Shown here: positions 29,068 through 36,852 of the stretch, piece after piece
How positions within the stretch are numbered: position 1 is the stretch's first letter
Layout of the letters: every line of letters begins with the position of its first letter
Source of the DNA: Mycobacterium scrofulaceum
GTDB taxonomy: Bacteria; Actinomycetota; Actinomycetes; Mycobacteriales; Mycobacteriaceae
DNA: 64,000 nucleotides
Direction of reading: 5' to 3'
Assembly (NCBI RefSeq): GCF_002086735.1
Contig: NZ_MVIJ01000006.1
Span: 95,195-159,194 of the forward strand
Program-made: the position numbers and the translations under genes
The notes under the pieces: generated by a model
Seen by the model: the letters and a program-made list of their open reading frames with translations, nothing else
Told to the model about the DNA's origin: nothing
The model's database searches: none

Positions 29068-32000
29068 ATGACCGGTGACGCGAAGCAGGGGGAATCGACC
29101 GTCGTGGGTCCGAGCGGTACGGCGCGGGCGCGGGTGGCCGACCGGATTCGCCAACTGGACGCCGCGGACGAACAGTTCCGCAGCGCCAAGCCCGATGCGG
29201 CGCTGCAACGGGCGGCACGCCGGCCGGGGCTTCGCCTCACCCAGATCCTGCAGACCTTCGTCGAGGGCTACGCCGATCGCCCGGCACTCGGCTGGCGCGC
29301 ACGCTCGTTGGTCACCGATCCCGCGACCGGCCGCACCACCGCGCGGCTACTCCCCCGCTTCGACACCATCAGCTACCGCGACCTGTGGGCCAACGTGGGA
29401 GCGATCGCCGGCGCGTGGCGACACGACGCCGTGAATCCGGTCACGCCCGGAGACTTCGTCGCCACAGTCGGTTTCGCGAGCGCCGAGTACCTCACCGTCG
29501 ATCTCGTGTGCGGCTACCTGGGCCTGGTGGCGGTGCCGTTGCAGCACAACGCGGCGGCGTCACGATTGCAGCCGATCGTCGCCGAGGTCGAGCCGCGGGT
29601 GCTGGCGGCGGGCGCCGGCTACCTTGACCTCGCCGTCGAGGCGGCGCTGGGCAGCGCGTCGCTGCGCCGGTTGGTGGTCTTCGACTACTCGCCCCAAATC
29701 GATGATCAGCGTGAGGCTTTGGAGCGGGCGCGGACCACGCTGTCGGCAGCCGGGATGGCGGTGACGATCGAGACCTTCGACGAACTGGTCGAGCGCGGTC
29801 GCGGGTTGCCACCGGAGCCGGCGTACACCGGTGACATCGACGAGCGCCTGGCGATGATCATGTACACGTCGGGCAGCACCGGACTGCCCAAGGGGGCGAT
29901 GTACACCGAGCGCATGCTCTGCAAGCTGTGGACCAACGAACTGATGCCCGACTTCGCGGACACCCCCGTGCTGAACGTCAATTTCATGCCCCTCAATCAC
30001 CTCGGCGGCCGGATACCGCTGTCGACCGCGTTCCAGGCGGGGGGCACCAGCTACTTCGTTCCCGAGAGCGACTTGTCCACGCTGTTCGACGACTGGAACC
30101 TGGTGCGCCCCACCGAAATGGGGTTGGTGCCCCGGGTGGCGGAGATGCTGTACCAGCGCTACCAGAGCGCCGTCGACCGGCGGGTCTCCCAGGGAGCAGA
30201 CCCGCACACCGCCGAGGCCGGGGCGCGGACGGAGTTGCGCGAGCAGGTCCTGGGTGGCCGCGTCGTGACAGCCTTCTGCGGCACGGCGCCGCTGGCCGCG
30301 GAGATGCGCGGTTTCGTGGAGACCTGCCTGGATGTGCACGTGCTCGACGGCTACGGCTTGACCGAGGTCGGGATGGTGACCAAGGACGGCCGGATCACCC
30401 GGCCCCCGGTCCTCGGCTACAAGCTGGTCGATGTTCCCGAGTTGGGTTATTTCCTTACCGACAAACCGTTCCCGCGCGGCGAGCTGCTGGTCAAGTCGCT
30501 GACCGCCACGCCCGGGTACTTCAAACGCCCGGATGTCACGGCCAACGCCTTCGATCCGGACGGCTACTACCGGACCGGGGACGTGATGGCCGAGCTGGAG
30601 CCGGATCGGCTGGCCTACGTCGACCGGCGCAACAACGTATTGAAGCTCGCCCAAGGCGAATTCGTCGCCGTCGCGCGCCTGGAGGCCGTGTTCAGCAGCG
30701 CGGCCCTGATCCGCCAGGTCTTCGTCTACGGCAACAGCGAACGCCCCTATCTGCTGGCCGTCATCGTGCCGACCGTCGACGCGCTGGACAGGTTCGGCGA
30801 CGATCACGACGGGCTCAAGGCCGTCCTTCGTGAATCACTGCGCCAGGCAGGCAAACTCGCCGAGTTGCAGTCCTACGAGGTGCCGGTCGACTTTCTCGTC
30901 GAGACCGAGGCGTTCAGCGAAGACAACGGGCTGCTGTCCGGGGTGGGCAAGTTGCTCCGGCCCAAGCTCAAGGAGCACTACGGCGACCGGCTCGAGCAGT
31001 TGTACGCGGAGCTGGCCGCCAACCGGGTGACCGAGCTGCGCGCGCTGCGCGACGGTGCGGCCGACCGCCCGGTCATCGACACGGTGGGGCGGGCCGCCGA
31101 AGCGCTGCTCGGGCTGGCCGGCGGCCCGCCCGAGCCCGACGCGCTGTTCATCGAGCTCGGCGGAGATTCCCTCCGCCCTGACCTTCTCCAACCTGCTGCA
31201 GGACATCTTCGACGTCGAGGTGCCGGTGGGCATGATCATCGGGCCGGCCACCGACCTGCGCCAGCTCGCGGATTACGTTGACTCCGAACGGAAATCGGGC
31301 TCGCGGCGGCCGACGTTCGCGACGGTGCACGGGCGCGGCGCCAGCGAGGTCCGCGCGGCCGACCTCACGCTGGACAAGTTCATCGACGCGAAAACCCTGG
31401 CCGGCGCGCCGACCCTGCCGCGGGCCACCGGCACCCCGCGCACGGTCCTGTTGACCGGCGCCAACGGTTATCTCGGCCGCTTCCTGTGCCTGGAATGGCT
31501 GGAGCGGCTGGCCGAGACCGGCGGAAAGCTGGTCTGCGTGGTGCGCGGCGCCGACGCCGCGGCGGCGACCGGGCGGCTGGAGCACGTCTACCGTAGCGGC
31601 GATCCACGCCTGCTCGAGCGGTTCCGCGAGCTGGCGGCCGATCATCTCGAGGTCGTCGCCGGCGACATCGGCGAGCCGAACCTCGGGCTGGACGGCGCGA
31701 CCTGGGCCGGGCTGGCCCACAGCGTGGACCTGATCGTTCACCCGGCGGCGCTTGTCAACCACGTCCTGCCCTATGACCAGCTGTTCGGGCCCAACGTCGT
31801 TGGCACCGCCGAGATTGTCCGCCTGGCGATCACCGACCGCATCAAGCCGGTGACCTACCTGTCCACCGTCGCGGTCGCCATGTCGGTCGATCCGGCCGAC
31901 TTCGCCGAAGACGGCGACATCCGCGCGATCAGCCCGGTCCGGCCGATCGAGGACAGCTACGCCAATGGATACGCGAACAGCAAGTGGGCCGGCGAGGTGC

Positions 32001-32656
32001 TGCTGCGCGAGGCGCACGACCTGTGCGAACTGCCCGTCGCCGTCTTCCGGTCCGACATGATCCTGGCGCACAGCCGCTACGCGGGGCAGTTGAACGTGCC
32101 CGACGCGTTCACGCGGCTGATCTTCAGCCTGCTCGTCACCGGCATCGCGCCGTCGTCCTTCTACGAAGCCACCGACAGCGGTGGTCGGGCCATAGCCCAC
32201 TACGACGGGCTGCCCGCCGACTTCATCGCCGAAGCCGTCACCGCCCTCGGCGAGCAGATCGCCACGGGCGCCGAAGAATCCGAGCCGTCCAGGACGTTTC
32301 GCTCCTTCGATGTGATGAACCCGCACGACGACGGCATCTCGCTGGATGTGTTTGTGGACTGGTTGATCGCCGGCGGGCACGACATCGCGCGCATCGACGA
32401 CTACGACGAGTGGCTCGGGCGGTTCGGCACCGCGCTGCGCGCCCTGCCGGACAGGCAGCGCCAACAGTCCGTGCTCCCGTTGCTGGACGCCTACCGGAAG
32501 CCGGAAAGGCCGCTGCGCGGTGCGCCGGCCCCGACCGATGTCTTCCGCCATGCGGTTCGGGCGGCCAAACTCGGTGCGGACAACGACATTCCGCACCTGT
32601 CGGCGGACCTGATCGCCAAGTACGTCTTCGACCTGCGGCTGCTCGGCCTGCTGTAG
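29068..32656 (+). pseudogene. car: Carboxylic acid reductase (CAR/FadD9), frameshifted at the carrier domain
   Basis: Carboxylic acid reductases convert acids to aldehydes with ATP and NADPH. The 5' part (29068 to about 31173, ATG preceded by gggagg) holds the adenylation domain (YTSGSTGLPKGAMY, DGYGLTEVG, YYRTGDV) and enters the carrier domain through IELGGDS, with the phosphopantetheine Ser as residue 701. Immediately after, the frame is lost: two bases (TC) appear missing near 31171-31175. Restoring them gives the canonical [14 protein letters not shown]. The 3' part continues in another frame to 32656 with the NADPH site TGANGYLGR and the [13 protein letters not shown] reductase motif. 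Repaired length is 1196 residues, normal for CAR. As written, the first frame stops at 31281 and the reductase is lost. Sequencing error cannot be excluded. Confidence 0.88.
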
Positions 32657-32703
32657 CTTGCCGGCGTGGGGTCGGCACGTTGACGACGAGAGAGGAGATC
32701 GAC

Positions 32704-33642
32704 ATGTCGGCTGCGGCGGCGCGCGCCGTGCGGTTCGACCGGTACGGGGGCCGCGAGGTGCTGTACATCGCGGAGGTCGACATGCCCGCTCCCGGGCCGG
32801 GCGAGGTGGTCGTCGAGGTGCGCGCCGCGGGGATCAACCCGGGCGAGGCCGCCATCCGGTCCGGGGCGATGCGTGAGATGTTCCCCGCGACGTTTCCGTC
32901 GGGCGAGGGCAGCGACCTCGCCGGCGTCGTCACCGCGGTGGGCGCCGGAGTCACCGAATTCGCCCTCGGCGACGAGGTTTTGGGGTTCAGCTTCCGCCGG
33001 TCCAGCCATGCCACGCATGTCGCGGTCCCGGTCGGGCAGCTGATCCACAAGCCGCCCCGGTTGAGTTGGGAGGTGGCGGGTTCCCTCTATGTGGTCGGCG
33101 TGACCGCCTACGCCGCCGTCCGGGCGGTGGCTGCGCAACCCGGTGAGACGGTCACGGTCTCCGCCGCCGCGGGCGGGGTCGGCAGCCTCGTCGTCCAACT
33201 TCTGGTGCTACGGGAGGCGCGGGTGCTCGGCATCGCCGGGCCGGGCAACGCCGACTGGCTGCGCGCCCATGGCGTCACCCCGGTCCCCCACGGCGACGGA
33301 CTGGCCGACCGGCTCCGCGAGGCGGCACCACACGGGATCGACGCGTTCATCGATCTTTTCGGTCCCGAGTACGTTCAGCTCGCCGTCGATCTCGGCGTCG
33401 CACCCGAGCGAATCGACACCATCATCTCGTTTCAGAAGGCCGGCGAAGTTGGCGCCAAGACGGAAGGCAGCGCCGAGGCGTCGACGCCGGAGGTGCTGGC
33501 GGAGATGGCCGGCCTGGTCGTTGGCGGCGCCATCGATTTCGAGGTCGCCGCCACCTATCCGCTGGACCGCGTCGCCGACGCCTACGAAGAATTGGAGAAG
33601 CGACACACCCGCGGGAAAATCGTTCTGCTACCGAATCATTGA
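32704..33642 (+). CDS. MDR/zinc-type NADP-dependent oxidoreductase
   Basis: Quinone-oxidoreductase-like MDR protein of 312 residues from ATG 32704 with gagaggaga upstream. The N-terminal GroES-like fold (VEVRAAGINPGEAAIRSG, GSDLAGVVTAVGAGV) is followed by a Rossmann domain (SAAAGGVGSLVVQLL) and ends YEELEKRHTRGKIVL. Zinc-ligand cysteines are not evident, so it is probably the zinc-less type. It lies 47 bp after car and could reduce or oxidise an aldehyde/alcohol or enone in the same pathway. It overlaps the convergent transporter gene by 15 bp. Confidence 0.88.
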   Translation: MSAAAARAVRFDRYGGREVLYIAEVDMPAPGPGEVVVEVRAAGINPGEAAIRSGAMREMFPATFPSGEGSDLAGVVTAVGAGVTEFALGDEVLGFSFRRSSHATHVAVPVGQLIHKPPRLSWEVAGSLYVVGVTAYAAVRAVAAQPGETVTVSAAAGGVGSLVVQLLVLREARVLGIAGPGNADWLRAHGVTPVPHGDGLADRLREAAPHGIDAFIDLFGPEYVQLAVDLGVAPERIDTIISFQKAGEVGAKTEGSAEASTPEVLAEMAGLVVGGAIDFEVAATYPLDRVADAYEELEKRHTRGKIVLLPNH

Positions 33643-35391
33643 CAACGAAGCCGCGGGGCTCACGACGCCGGCCTGGACGATCTTGACGACGACCAACGCG
33701 ACCGCCACGACCAGGTAGGCCCGCAGGGTGAGCAGCCCGGCACGGCGAATGGGCGACATGGCCGGGCGCCCCAGCCCGGCCAGGCTCGGGGTCTGCCAGT
33801 TCATCCGGTCCTGCCGGCGGAGGGCGCGACGTTCCGACCGGGTGAGCGTCGGGGCGTCGTCGAGCTCGTCGACCTGCCCGGGATCCAGGCCGCCCCCGAG
33901 CGTCCGCACGACGGCTTCCGCGTCACGCATCTCGGTGTACCGTCGGCCCGCGACGATGACCGCGGCGCCGCCGATCACGCCGAACGCCGCGCCGACGGCC
34001 AGGCCCGTCTCGATGGCGGACGTCGACAGGCCGGGAAAGAACGTCGTCGCCGTCAAGGCCAGCGATAGCAGCACAAGCGACCAGACGATGGTCCACGCGA
34101 CGATGTTCTGCCGCACGCAGTTGGCCCACGGGCCCAGCAGCGCCCGGTCATTGCACAGCAGCACCAGGAAAACGGTCGCCGAGGGCAGCAGGACGCCGGC
34201 GAGCGCCTGCACGCCCTGCGTCACCAGACCAAGGATGTGGTCGGGGCTGAACGCCACCGCCGCCGACACCGCGAGCAGCAGGGCATAGCCGCCGTAGAAC
34301 AAGGGTGCTTCGCCGATCTTCCAATGCAGCGAGTGCCGCCTGCCCATCGCGTCCCCGAGGGCATAGGTGGTGGCCAACCCGATGGCGTTGGCCCCGATCA
34401 GCGAGGCGTCGAGCAGGATGATCGCGAAGAGCGTCCCGACCGTGCGGCCGACGTGCTGGGACAACCCGGCCGCGACCGCGCCGGCGTCCGTGAAGTGACC
34501 CATGCCGGGCGTGCCGGCCAGACCGAACGCGGTGACCGCCATCAGGGCCGTCGCGCCGACCATGACGACGACGATGCCGATCACCAAATCGGCCCGGGCG
34601 TAGGGCATCCAGCGCGCGGTGATGCGCTTGTCCACCACGTTGGACTGCTGGAAGAACAGTTGCCAAGGGGCGACGGTGGTGCCCACGATCGCGATGATCA
34701 ACAGCAGCACGGTGGAGTCGACCCCGCCCGCGAACCGCGGGATGAGCCCGCCGGCAATCCCTTTCGCCGTCGGGTGCACCAACACTGTCATCGGGATGAC
34801 CAGCACGTTCACCGCGATGAGCAGAAACATCAGCCCCTCCCACCGGCGAAACGACCCCCCGGCCACCACCGCGAACAGCAACACGGCGGAGGCCGGGATC
34901 GCAATCACCTTCGGGCACCCCAGGAATCCGAGCGCCAGCGCCACCCCGATGAATTCGGTGACGATCGTCAAGGCGTTCAGGACCAGCAGGTCACCGACGC
35001 TGAACGCGCCCCAGAACTTGCCGAAGCGTTCGAAGATCAACCGCGCGTGCCCGACTCGGGTGACCGCGCCGAGCCTGAGCACCATCTCCTGGTTCACGTA
35101 GAGCACCGGGATCAGCAACGCGAGCGTCCACAGCACCGCCATCCCGTTGTTCTGCCCGGCCTGCGCGTAGGTCGCGACACCGCCGGCGTCGTTGTCCCCC
35201 ACCATCACGATCAGCCCGGGACCGCTGATGACCAGCAGGGTGCGCAACCGGCGCCAGCGGCCGTCGAAGGCACCCGACGCGCCGTCACGCCGAATGCGAC
35301 CGAACGCGCCGACGATGTCGCCGGCGTGGTCACCACCGGGATGCGTCGGCGCGGCGGCGTTGACGGCGCCGACGGACGACACGGGCGTCAT
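33628..35391 (-). CDS. Nramp-related transporter with non-canonical metal site, probable Mg2+ (NRMT-like) importer
   Basis: 587-residue membrane protein of the Nramp superfamily with about 11-12 helices after a 50-residue cytoplasmic N-terminus, and a soluble C-terminal segment near 500-545. Classic Nramp (MntH) carries DPGN in TM1 and MPH in TM6. Here TM1 reads GDNDAGGVATYAQAG (65-79) and TM6 reads VGTTVAPWQLFFQQ, so the transition-metal ligand Met and the His are missing. Loss of the Met is a feature of Nramp-related Mg2+ transporters. An M-box Mg2+ riboswitch sits in the leader, supporting Mg2+ uptake. It starts 16 bp after a small gene and has no obvious Shine-Dalgarno, so coupling is likely. 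Confidence 0.88.
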   Translation of the reverse strand: MTPVSSVGAVNAAAPTHPGGDHAGDIVGAFGRIRRDGASGAFDGRWRRLRTLLVISGPGLIVMVGDNDAGGVATYAQAGQNNGMAVLWTLALLIPVLYVNQEMVLRLGAVTRVGHARLIFERFGKFWGAFSVGDLLVLNALTIVTEFIGVALALGFLGCPKVIAIPASAVLLFAVVAGGSFRRWEGLMFLLIAVNVLVIPMTVLVHPTAKGIAGGLIPRFAGGVDSTVLLLIIAIVGTTVAPWQLFFQQSNVVDKRITARWMPYARADLVIGIVVVMVGATALMAVTAFGLAGTPGMGHFTDAGAVAAGLSQHVGRTVGTLFAIILLDASLIGANAIGLATTYALGDAMGRRHSLHWKIGEAPLFYGGYALLLAVSAAVAFSPDHILGLVTQGVQALAGVLLPSATVFLVLLCNDRALLGPWANCVRQNIVAWTIVWSLVLLSLALTATTFFPGLSTSAIETGLAVGAAFGVIGGAAVIVAGRRYTEMRDAEAVVRTLGGGLDPGQVDELDDAPTLTRSERRALRRQDRMNWQTPSLAGLGRPAMSPIRRAGLLTLRAYLVVAVALVVVKIVQAGVVSPAASLSMIR

Positions 35392-35407
35392 GGGGTGCCG
35401 GTACCGG

Positions 35408-35611
35408 TCACCGGCGGTTGCCGGTCGAGGGGTGCCCGCCCAGCGAGGCCGTGACGACCGCGATCGGCATCCGCGACACGTACATGTTTGCCCGTTCCTG
35501 GGGAGTCAGGGTGGTCCGGGCGTGCACCTTGGTGGCCAGCAGCCGCGCCGACCGCAGCAACGCACGTCCGCGCCCGCCGCCGGTACGACGGTGTGCGACA
35601 ACAAAAGCCAT
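35408..35611 (-). CDS. Small basic protein upstream of the Nramp-related gene
   Basis: 67 residues from ATG 35611, with a strong aaggagaag 4-12 bp upstream. The sequence is Arg-rich at the N-terminus (MAFVVAHRRTGGGRGRALLR) and has a TLTPQERANMYVSRMPIAVV segment. No family recognised. It is the first gene after the M-box leader and is 16 bp from the transporter start, so it is co-transcribed. It may be a regulatory or accessory small protein, or serve mainly for translational coupling. Confidence 0.7.
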   Translation of the reverse strand: MAFVVAHRRTGGGRGRALLRSARLLATKVHARTTLTPQERANMYVSRMPIAVVTASLGGHPSTGNRR

Positions 35612-35641
35612 GATCTTCTCCTTGCGGGAGGCCCGATCGGC

Positions 35642-35705
35642 TCGGCGCCGGGGCACACCCGGGCGACCGCGCCGACTCGGCGCACGCCGCCCACCGGGTG
35701 CCCGT
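35642..35705 (-). promoter_or_regulatory. Large hairpin before the small gene, part of the M-box expression platform
   Basis: On the minus strand the arms around gggcacccgg and cgcccgggtgtgccc pair. An inner perfect 7-bp stem (gcgccga/tcggcgc) is also present. The structure ends about 30 nt before the ribosome-binding site of the 67-aa gene. No T-run follows, so it may aid Rho-dependent termination or pausing rather than act as an intrinsic terminator. Confidence 0.45.
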
Positions 35706-35711
35706 GAAAGC

Positions 35712-35786
35712 TCAGGCGGCAGAAGGAATGCCGGAACCGGATCGGGACAAGACGGAATTCGGATAGGGACTTTCGCCTGGACTCAT
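35712..35786 (-). CDS. Possible 24-aa leader peptide between M-box and transporter operon
   Basis: ATG 35786 reads MSPGESPYPNSVLSRSGSGI and four further residues to TGA at 35712. A GGAGG lies 10-14 bp upstream. The peptide is Pro- and Ser-rich. Proline-rich leader ORFs can sense Mg2+ through ribosome stalling in other bacteria. Only the frame and the ribosome-binding site support it here, so it is tentative. Confidence 0.35.
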   Translation of the reverse strand: MSPGESPYPNSVLSRSGSGIPSAA

Positions 35787-35809
35787 CTCGCCCTCACCTC
35801 CTCACGGCC

Positions 35810-35829
35810 ATGACACACGGGGGTGTCAT
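35810..35829 (-). promoter_or_regulatory. Hairpin overlapping leader ribosome-binding region
   Basis: Perfect 7-bp stem atgacac/gtgtcat with a 6-nt loop, 24 nt before the possible leader peptide start. An alternative pairing with the upstream ggtgacat is possible, as expected for a switching platform. Confidence 0.4.
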
Positions 35830-35881
35830 CACATGTCACCTGAACGGGAGAGCAGCGAATGCCGGCGGCGCACCGCCGGTC

Positions 35882-36067
35882 GCACCCCTCTCGTCGGAGC
35901 TTCGGCACTGCACGGCGTATCCGGAACCTAGCCGACGATCGCCCATGTTCCGAAAGCCACTTGGGCTCAACCCTTGGGTCCGGGAAGAGCTGTCCTGACC
36001 CGGGGCGTCTCTCGACGTTCGGGGTCAGTGGCCTGTGTCCATGCAGACGCCTCACCTACCGAGGTGC
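35882..36067 (-). promoter_or_regulatory. M-box (ykoK-type) Mg2+ riboswitch
   Basis: The minus-strand leader matches the M-box consensus in order. GGTAGGTGAGGC (36060-36049) comes first, then CTGCATGGACACAGGCC, then GACGCC followed by GGGTCAGGACAG, and finally the 3' core GCCGTGCAGTGC, CGAAGCTCCGACGA. The closing helix forms between GCACCTCGG at 36067-36059 and CCGACGAGAGGGGTGC at 35897-35882. In known M-boxes, Mg2+ binding compacts this fold and switches downstream Mg2+ transporter expression off. The transcript start predicted from the promoter falls just upstream. About 270 nt of expression platform separate it from the 67-aa gene. Confidence 0.9.
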
Positions 36068-36078
36068 TTGCGAAACCC

Positions 36079-36107
36079 TTTGTACACCCCGCCCCGGGGC
36101 CCGTCAA
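36079..36107 (-). promoter_or_regulatory. SigA-like promoter of the M-box transcript
   Basis: Minus strand: TTGACG (36107-36102), 17 bp, TACAAA (36084-36079). The predicted start at about 36072 places the riboswitch at the very 5' end of the RNA. Confidence 0.6.
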
Positions 36108-36190
36108 ACTGGTTTGCGTAACCGTTATCGCAGCTCGCCGCCCCCCGTCGGGCAGCCGCTCACCGGCCCGGGCGGCCTACCCTCGATGGC

Positions 36191-36850
36191 ATGGCCAACA
36201 CCCTGCAGGATCCGAAGGTCGCGACGGTGCTCGACCGCATGTACGCCGAGGCGAATAACCAGATGTCGCTGCTGCGCCAGCGGCATGGCGATTTCGACCG
36301 GCCGATGACGGCGCGGGAGCGCGCCGACGCGATGAGCGAGTTCTACATCCCGGTCACACCGGAAGCCGGCCGGCTGCTCTATGCCCTGGTGCGCGCGACC
36401 CGGCCGGCGACGGTCGTCGAGTTCGGCATGTCGTTCGGCATCTCCGCCGTCCACCTGGCCTCGGCGGTGCGGGACAACGGCGCCGGCCGGGTGCTGACCA
36501 CCGAGCTCAACGAAGCCAAGATCGCCGCCGCGCGACGAACGTTCGCGCAGACCGGCCTCGACGACGTGATCACCATCCTGGAAGGGGACGCGCTGTCCAC
36601 ACTGGCCGGCTTGGACGGTCCGGTGGACTTCGTCCTGCTCGACGGTTGGAAGGACCTGTATCTGCCCGTGATCGAGCTGCTCGAACCGCGGTTGTCGACG
36701 GGAGCGTTGGTGGTCGCCGACAACACCAGCGCGGCGGACACGCAGCCGTATCTCGACCGGGTGCGCGATCCGGGAAATGGCTACGTCAGCTTCAACTTCC
36801 AGGTCAGGGAGAGCGACAGCATGGAGATCAGCTGCCGGACCGGCGATTAG
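36191..36850 (+). CDS. Class I SAM-dependent O-methyltransferase-like protein
   Basis: 219 residues with the Rossmann-like methyltransferase fold: VVEFGMSFGISAVHLASA (SAM motif I), VLTTELNEAKIAAARRTF (acidic residue binding the ribose), ILEGDALSTL and DFVLLDGWKDLYLPVIELL. This resembles the catechol-O-methyltransferase-like group (Methyltransf_24). The substrate is unknown. It is divergent from the M-box transcription unit and converges with the acyltransferase gene with 2 bp between. No clear ribosome-binding site precedes ATG 36191, so it may be leaderless. Confidence 0.83.
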   Translation: MANTLQDPKVATVLDRMYAEANNQMSLLRQRHGDFDRPMTARERADAMSEFYIPVTPEAGRLLYALVRATRPATVVEFGMSFGISAVHLASAVRDNGAGRVLTTELNEAKIAAARRTFAQTGLDDVITILEGDALSTLAGLDGPVDFVLLDGWKDLYLPVIELLEPRLSTGALVVADNTSAADTQPYLDRVRDPGNGYVSFNFQVRESDSMEISCRTGD

Positions 36851-36852
36851 GC

